Below, in pieces: positions 57,668 through 64,000 of a stretch of DNA of 64,000 nt. Origin of the DNA: Ashinkailepas kermadecensis. Its lineage: Eukaryota; Arthropoda; Thecostraca; Neolepadidae. Location: NCBI GenBank assembly GCA_034440615.1, contig JAOTOM010002670.1, positions 1-64,000 on the forward strand. Reading direction: 5' to 3'. The notes under the pieces were generated by a model that ran no database searches, had not been told where the DNA came from, and saw only the letters and a program-made list of their open reading frames with translations. Both the position numbers and the translations under genes were made by a program. Within the stretch, counting starts at the first letter, position 1. Each line of letters begins with the position of its first letter.

Positions 57668-57780
57668 TGCCGGCCATTTCGGATTATGAAATGGAAATAT
57701 ATGAAAACACCAATGATATATGGATATATTATTTTATTGCCGGCCATTTTATATATGAAAACTTGCCGGCCATTTCGGAA
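57668..57780. repeat. Three copies of TGCCGGCCATTT
   Basis: GCCGGCCATTT occurs at about 57669, 57740 and 57764, with ATATGAAAAC between. The spacing is irregular and the palindromic GCCGGC core is striking in AT-rich DNA. Confidence 0.7.
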
Positions 57781-57799
57781 GCATTTGAACAGGAGGGAC

Positions 57800-58912
57800 T
57801 GGGTTGAAATCCACTGACCTTGGAACGATGGTGACAGGCTTGGCACCTTGCAGCGCCAAATTAAGTTGCTCCTACTCATCTTAGCAGAAAACAAGAATGG
57901 GTACATATTAAAAACACGGATCCAAATCCGGCGACTATTTATATGAGTGTTGCTTGAGCCACCTCAAAATCCGTTTGCCCACATGCAAATACTAGGTACG
58001 CCACTGTCCACGCTACTCTAACTGGGATGTGTGAACACTGAGCCTTAATCACCGAGAGGGGCTTAGACCTCCAATGTAAAATCCAGCCCATTAAACATAG
58101 GTGTTTCTGTTGTTGGGGAAGGGAAGGTGGTGTGAACAGTAGCAGTTCCTCCCAGAACCTCAAAACACTGCAGCTTAAAGCTGTGGATTCCTTGTTTTGT
58201 CAAGCAAACATTTCGATAAAAAGCTTGACTTTTCCCCTGCACCAGCCTTGAAGGCCTGTCGAAAGCACTGACCATGAGTACATCCCAGAGTGAGGCCTCC
58301 AGGTGACCAACTGACGAAACTTCAGTTGAAATTGAAATGAAATTGAATATCTAACATACTGAAGCTTATAATATTGGTATGAATACACACGGACATGTTT
58401 CAGCCACTTTTCCGCACCATTTTGGAATAAGAGAAGACCACAGATATAATTAATGCTGTTCTCCAACAATACTACCGGATATTCTTACCGAATGCTGAAA
58501 TTGTTTGCTATCTCAGAAAAAGCACCCTACTTGTCATAAAAAGAGGTGTCTTGGTGCTTTATTTATCTTTTATGCATGCATGGCCACAAATCCTCTTCTT
58601 AATAGCATCTTTTGCACTGCAGTTAGTCCAATTTTTTCCAAAGTGCACTCAGTGTGCCTTTTCCTTTAGGGGGCATGGGGTCACTGAACCAGCTAATGCA
58701 CACAGTGCACCTCAAGTTATTAAAATTTACAATCTATGATGTGACCATGCAGAAATAATGCTCCAATGCATATGCACTCCAGTAAGAAAATGTCATTAAT
58801 TATGCATGGTAATTCACAAGCAAGTTGAGTTGACAAAAGCATCATAGTTGGAAATGAGGAATTTCCATCCAAAATGTACTTTAATGCTGCCCTTAAAGCT
58901 CCGGAGCAATTC

Positions 58913-58913
<1 letters not shown>
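57800..58913. other. No gene seen
   Basis: AGGTACGCCACTG (about 57994) resembles the end of a CAGTGGCGTA-type MITE. No supported coding frame. Confidence 0.4.

Positions 58914-58953
<40 letters not shown>
58914..58953. repeat. TA microsatellite
   Basis: About 20 AT units. Confidence 0.95.
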
Positions 58954-58954
<1 letters not shown>

Positions 58955-59744
58955 TGATACACAGACATAATTTTCAACTTAATTTTGATAACCTGCATCG
59001 AAGATACTTCCCACTTACTCTACAAAATATGTTACCTTCTTATTACTTCACACAGGGCTAGAGAGCAGATAGTTGGGCACATGTCGTGCCAAATATGCTT
59101 ACTTTTTAGTGCCAACTAATGGTTTCCCTATGCTGGGCAATGGGTATTGAATTACTGTTATATCTGTCATAACATGTATGTTGCTTTCATCTGGTGTTCA
59201 TGGCACATTCAAGATTATAATATTTCAAGACATGGCTAGCGAAGCTTTTTCTCCAAAGGGAGGTTAGGAGAGGTTAGGTTTGGTTATTCATCATTTTTTA
59301 CATTTATTTATAATGCTATGCTACCTAAATTGAAGCCATTTTTGGTGTTATTTTGCTCACAACCTGAAGTATTTGCATAGAAAATGATTGATCCCATCAC
59401 CCTAGTTACCTTCATAAACATTGCATTGGAATGATTAATTCCAAGGATTCATAAAACACATTAAAGCATAAATTTACCGGTAAGCCTAGGTTCACATTTG
59501 GCAAATCCAGCTATGGTTTCAATTTCAATTCGTGAAACTTTAACGGTTATGAATGATAACAGGCTGAGGGTTGCTGTATCATATGAACTGAAGAAATTAT
59601 GCACGAAACATAAGAGCATGTTCAATAACCTAGGAATCCAAATAATATTCATCAGCCTCATATTTCAATCTCCCGTACCAACAATCAGAAACGCCGTATG
59701 CCCAACCCAAGGCTATAGAACACCAGGTAGAACGCTCCGCTTCC
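58954..59744. other. No gene seen
   Basis: AT-rich. TTAGG-like words (GAGGTTAGGAGAGGTTAGG) lie near 59261. The stretch 59220-59480 loosely resembles 4250-4560 of copy A (GGTTAGGTTTGGTTAT, TTTGGTGTT.TTTTGCT, TTGCATTGGAATGAT.AAT), so it may be a diverged fourth copy of part of the duplicon. Confidence 0.4.
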
Positions 59745-60103
59745 CAAAAAGGGAGACGCTTGAGAGGACCATCAATTATATAAACTTGAGCCGACCAATC
59801 AGCGTTTGACGACCTCCGCCGATCGTGGCAATAGTGAAGGCTGTAGGGAAAACTTGTGGAAGCTATTATTCATATGTTATTCCATTTTTCGTGCTAATTT
59901 TCTACAAAGACATTCATGGTACTTTAATCTTGATCTTTAATACTACTTTATCACAATGTCACCGCTCACAGGGAAACAAATTTGGTATTTGTGTGAATGT
60001 CACCGGTTTCGCCGCACTAAAGACAAAATGTGTTTGTTTACCATTGTCACGACCACGGAGGTCGTCAAACGCTGATTGGTCGGCTCAAGCGTCTCCCTTT
60101 TTT
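59745..60103. repeat. Inverted repeat, arms about 70-90 bp, loop about 200 bp
   Basis: The left arm has GGGAGACGCTTGAG, a 26-bp interruption, then CCGACCAATCAGCGTTTGAC and GACCTCCG. The right arm is its reverse complement (CGGAGGTCGTCAAACGCTG, ATTGGTCGGCTCAAGCGTC). It looks like a foldback element. Both arms contain CCAATCAG, a CCAAT-box-like word. Confidence 0.8.
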
Positions 60104-60689
60104 ATTGGACTACAATGCTGGAGCGCATCCCCTGGGCCAACCACAACAACACTCTGATGTCTTCGCTGCGCCACAGATGAATCTTAGCCAGGTTTTAAAA
60201 CGTATTTGGAACGCTTACGTGACGTCACTGTATATACCAAAATCCTGGTGAAATCTCCTACTAGAAATCTCGCATATTCATGCTGACGTCACTTGGGCTG
60301 GAACTAGAATACCTACTAGATTCCGTTGTACCCTTTAGTATTAGTACCCAGATTATAACCTTGATTTTTTTAACTTGCTGGTGTCTTGTTTCCTGGTGGG
60401 TGGTGGTGACTATGTCCCTTAAATATTGGAGCAATGCATGCTTTCCATTTTTTGGTGCTGTCACTGCTATGCCCTCAGTCAGTGATTGCAGAAACTGTTT
60501 GTGGAGTGGCTGAACAGGCACACCAGTCAGTATACTTGGATGTTCATTGTTGTCCATGATGCCTTTCTAACTTCTGTACATGTTGATTTAATTCAAAAAG
60601 TTTGACTTCCAATTGTTATTTTGACATTTTCAAGAATTTGTGGTCTGTAATCCAGTGCGTAACATACATATTTACATGTCTTGCATCGT

Positions 60690-60860
60690 TAAAAACAGCA
60701 TAGACACACATAAGAAAAGAGGGCCTGCTTTTCAGTATTCCAGAGGGCTCATCAACAGATTTTGTGGGCAACTGGTTTGGTGTCCAGAGTGCAACCAAGA
60801 AGGGCCCTTGTGGCTCATAGTTGCACTGATCTTCTATGTCTTTATGTCTTCATTTTTAAG
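60690..60860 (+). mobile_element. CR1-like LINE 3' end fragment, copy C
   Basis: As at 88-315 but with a single, not doubled, GGGCCCTTGTGGCTCATAG end. This suggests copy C keeps the original form, or that the doubling arose in the ancestor of A and B. Confidence 0.65.
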
Positions 60861-60879
60861 CACAAAGATAGACAGGACG

Positions 60880-61166
60880 AATAATTGCAACTATGGATCA
60901 CAAGGTCCCTTCCCAGTTGTACTTTGTGGGATACCATGAACTGGTTGCCCACCAAATTTGCAAATAGCCTATCACCTGAACACTAAAAAGCAATATCTCT
61001 ACCTATAATACATGTCAATGCTGTGTTATGAATGTTCAGAATACTGCTACTGACAATGGATTCTGGTGTCAGGTTCCAATGTTCAATGACCATATTGATA
61101 AGGAAATATTGTCTTAACCTTGTACTGCTGTGGTTTGGTTTAAGTTTGGTAAATTTGGAAATCATG
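60880..61166 (-). mobile_element. CR1-like LINE 3' fragment, reverse, copy C
   Basis: The minus strand reads NHSSTRLRQYFLINMVIEHW, comparable to HSRTRLRQSFFTNRVVEHWN at 27886-28260. Equivalent to 1886-2205. Confidence 0.65.
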
Positions 61167-61180
61167 TTAAAATGTGATTC

Positions 61181-61411
61181 ATTGCGTGTAAAGAAAGCAT
61201 ACGACCTTCAATATACCATGAGGTGTTGAGTTGACATCAAAAGTAACGTTAAGGATTATACTTTATTAGGTACTCAACGTTTCGGCCAGGGGCCATCGTC
61301 AGGAGTGACGATGGCCCCTAGCCGATATCTCCTGGTATATTGAAGGTCGTATGCTTTCTTTACATGCAATGTCTAAAACCCAGGAGCATCTGAGAGCCAT
61401 TCTTCGTTGTA
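61181..61411 (-). mobile_element. 231-bp foldback insertion, Penelope-like candidate
   Basis: TTAAAATGTGATTC lies on both sides (61167-61180, 61412-61425), a 14-bp target duplication; copies A and B have one. The insert has 39-bp inverted arms (61180-61218 and 61333-61371, one mismatch, AAGCATACGACCTTCAATAT) around an inner 14-bp perfect hairpin (61288-61301/61306-61319). On the minus strand CTGACGA is followed by GGCC..GGCC and GAAAC, hammerhead-like. I recall similar motifs near the ends of Penelope-like retroelements; family assignment is inference. Confidence 0.55.
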
Positions 61412-62016
61412 TTAAAATGTGATTCTTCGTTTTTTAACACTGCTTTTTCACATGGTTAAGACTATGCGACCATTCATTGCCTCCACAAGTGATTACTTTT
61501 AAGTCAATGGCAGTCCATACAATTGATGTCATAGGCACAATATAGAGGAAACATGCTTTGACATTAACAGTATTTTATGAGTTAATACTGCAAGCATTTA
61601 CACACCTTAATGGGATTGTCCAGGCTGTGGTTTTTCCATTTGTACCACTATGGTGTCAGGCTGCCCAGCTCGGATGGCAACTTATAAAGCTTTGTTGCTT
61701 GGAGAAGAAAATTATTAATCCTGTGCCATGGATTTCCTTAAAAAAAAACAAATACTGGCAGATCTTGGAAAAAAAATTGGACAAAAAAACCTTGCTGGGA
61801 ATGACAGTGTTATCAGAAAATTATAAACTTGAATGGTTGTCCTCAAAAGAAAGCTTGATAATTATGTGAGATGCTGGAGTTTAACCAGCACACCACGAAG
61901 CTTAGCTTACTTTGATATGTGTAGCTGCAGGTGGTTTGTCTTGTTTGTCTTTACTGCTCCATCAATCAAGAAGTGCAAAAAATACATATGAATAGATAAA
62001 TCATAAAAGAAATAAA

Positions 62017-62040
62017 ATAACCTAACCTAACCTAACCTAC
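62017..62040. repeat. Short AACCT run, copy C
   Basis: One unit longer than the copies at 2603 and 28446. Confidence 0.5.
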
Positions 62041-62171
62041 CTAGACTAAGATAACATAGCATATATGTAAATATATCATAGCATAATATAATCTGACCTA
62101 ACCTAACCTAACATAACCAGAAAACCAAAACCATCAAAAATAAACATTTCCACCTCAACATTATCAAATCT

Positions 62172-62381
62172 TTAGAACATTGCTTGTGCTGCTGTTAACG
62201 TTAACAACATTGCAAGGAACTTCCAGCCTTGATTGAAGGCTCTGGGCACATGTGGCCACAAATATTTCTGGTCTGGAATGAATATGGAATTAAGCCGAAA
62301 ACATCTGACATTCCATGTCAAAGAGCATTCAATTGAGTGCATGTGTTTAACTTCTTCTTTATCACATCTGTGACACACCAA
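62172..62381 (-). pseudogene. Possible zf-RVT-like remnant, copy C
   Basis: Counterpart of 2746-2979; CHRCDKEEVKHMHSIEC has lost part of the His spacing. Confidence 0.25.
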
Positions 62382-62699
62382 GTACGGATAATTATACAGG
62401 ATTAACTACATTTGTAGAGTGAAGTTTATGATAATGTATTTTTTTGCCAATTGAAACATAATCATTTGCAAAGAAAACAAGCAGACACAATCTTTTTTAC
62501 TTTAAAATACACCATATTAATAACACCGGCTGTAATGATCTCACGATGGGTCCGTACTACCGACTGTAACGACAGTACGCACGGTCTCTACCAGCGTACG
62601 TAGCGAGCGTACGTATGAACGGTCTCTTCCTACCGTTCGGCTGTAGAACGTGCATACTTTCTGTGCATACGGGCGGTGCTAGCTGGGGTGGTGTGGAGG

Positions 62700-62870
62700 C
62701 CGATTGTGACCTCATTTGACCATGAAGACATTGACCTGGGATCCCCTAAAACCCCAATAATCACTCAATCATGAAATGCACACCGCATCGAGTTCACTAC
62801 CGCCGTAATTCCTCCAAATTGTGTGCTTCTAGTTTCAGATCTTAGGTGCCCCCCCACCCCACCCCCGGTG
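62700..62870. mobile_element. piggyBac-like MITE relic, copy C
   Basis: Counterpart of 3262-3440. Confidence 0.5.
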
Positions 62871-63011
62871 AACGTTATGTGAGAGGCATGTTGACCAGGT
62901 ATCTTCCGCATTTCCTACGGTAGCGTTGCTTGCACTCAAAATGTAACGAAATGTGGTCCCTACGGAACCGGGCTGTTGAAATATACAACTTGAACTGGAT
63001 ATAGATGCAAT

Positions 63012-64000
63012 CAGTGAGAAAAAAAATCACCATTTTGCATGGAAAATCACGGTTAATGAAAGTTTCAGGTTTTCATCCTTGATGACTTTCTCTTTTCATA
63101 ACCATATTACAAACACAGATGGTTGTTGTTGTGATGGAACTAAAGTGCATGTTTGCAATGTTTTCATCCTTGTCTTGTTTTTCCAGCAGGTATTGATAGT
63201 CTCACTCTCAGGTGGATATAGAATGAGCTTTGAGATAAATGCATATCATCACAAAACCTAATGGACCTGTAGTGAAGATGTTCCTGGCAGGCTGAACATT
63301 ATTCTACAATGAACTAGATGTGTCTAGCTTCATGAAGCTAGGCACGAAGTTCACAGTGTGTCCTCACAATGCAGAGGATTATATAGCATGATAAATGTAA
63401 GTGCAGCAATCTATGAATATGCATGAATCCATGAAATACATACTCATACCATGCATCTTTAAAAAACACATGTGAAGCTGTAGCATAACCAGAAATTCGG
63501 CCGAGCTGGCACCCTTAAGGGCTGAATCATGATATTGCCAAACCCAAGTAATTGTCAGCTAATGCGGAGGGGTTTGGGGGAAGGGGGTGGGGCGGGGGGC
63601 ATCACCAGCCTAGATATCCTGATTTGAACTAAAATTATCCTGTATTCATGCTCCTCTCAAGAACAGGGAGCATTTTATTTGAAGACAGAATATTGTTTTA
63701 AACTCGAGCTTGCATCCTTACCCATACAAATCAGGTATTTTTTCATCAGCGATTTATTAAATCTTGCACAACCCAAGCCGACTAAAAACGGGCTGGGTGG
63801 GTCCACCCCTGAGCTGAACCGCTTAAGAGCGTTAAACTTTATGACTGGGTAGTACCTCAGCACTGAATGCAGAAGTATGCAGGTATAAAAATATACATTA
63901 ACAAATACAGAAATACCCAAACCTCGATCCTATGGAGCGACTTGCGATGGCTCAGCTTTGTTTTTGATGTCTTATGTGCGTCATAATTGTATTTTGACTT
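63012..64000. other. No gene seen
   Basis: Unique sequence after copy C. It contains a 26-bp near-perfect palindrome around TAGCTTCATGAAGCTA (63320-63345) and a G-rich tract near 63570-63600. Confidence 0.4.

Larger units (their letters stand above)
60351..63011. repeat. Segmental duplication, copy C (partial)
   Basis: Begins GATTATAACCTTGATTT as copy B does (23076) and runs collinearly with A and B to ATAGATGCAAT (3577 in A), where homology stops abruptly. It lacks the LINE insertions of A and B and so shows the pre-insertion state. Confidence 0.9.

Overview
The window looks like nuclear DNA of an invertebrate, most likely an arthropod; a decapod crustacean is my guess but is not proven. 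The signs are spliced genes, long C2H2 zinc-finger exons, several LINE families, hAT and piggyBac-like DNA transposons, very long TC and TA microsatellites, and short AACCT runs matching the arthropod telomere unit TTAGG. I see no bacterial-style operons, CRISPR arrays, rRNA or convincing tRNA genes.

The backbone is a direct segmental duplication. Copy A (1-16140, probably starting upstream of the window), copy B (23076-50284) and a short copy C (60351-63011) align base by base apart from later insertions. Where one copy is empty and another filled, insertion boundaries and target-site duplications can be read directly. Each full copy carries a long zinc-finger gene, here modelled as three phase-compatible exons (A: 5964-6128, 6695-6828, 9970-11737; B: 31759-31923, 32492-32625, 34712-36758), followed by a decayed zinc-finger pseudogene and an old LINE 5' fragment.

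Insertions specific to copy A are a LINE (337-1878), a 915-bp piggyBac-like MITE with TTAA ends (8068-8982) and a 54-bp LINE 3' end that terminates the zinc-finger reading frame (11690-11743). Insertions specific to copy B are a CR1-like LINE with an SGNH-type ORF1 remnant (24081-27563), a CR1 3' fragment (27790-28292), and an I-like RNase H LINE (37454-47355) into which a second LINE of the same broad family is nested (41286-46154, 12-bp target duplication). A third I-like LINE (50293-56078, 8-bp target duplication) lies at the 3' edge of copy B and carries a defective Ty3/gypsy-like LTR element. Copy C carries a 231-bp foldback insertion with a 14-bp target duplication and a hammerhead-like core.

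Between copies A and B lies the best-preserved coding unit: a 4.45-kb hAT transposon (18019-22466) with imperfect 34/35-bp terminal inverted repeats. Its three-exon transposase gene splices in frame to 875 codons and includes an eight-fold 42-bp repeat coding a linker. Next to it (16221-17868) is a large inverted compound of MITE-like repeats. The rest (56087-60350, 63012-64000) is microsatellite and repeat-rich DNA with no gene I can support.

The most unusual signals are the hAT gene with its repeat linker, a base-paired 3' end shared by the three I-like LINEs and the 54-bp fragment with a compensatory change in the stem, the foldback insertion in copy C, and a cluster of AGGTCA hormone-receptor half-sites carried by the piggyBac-like MITE.
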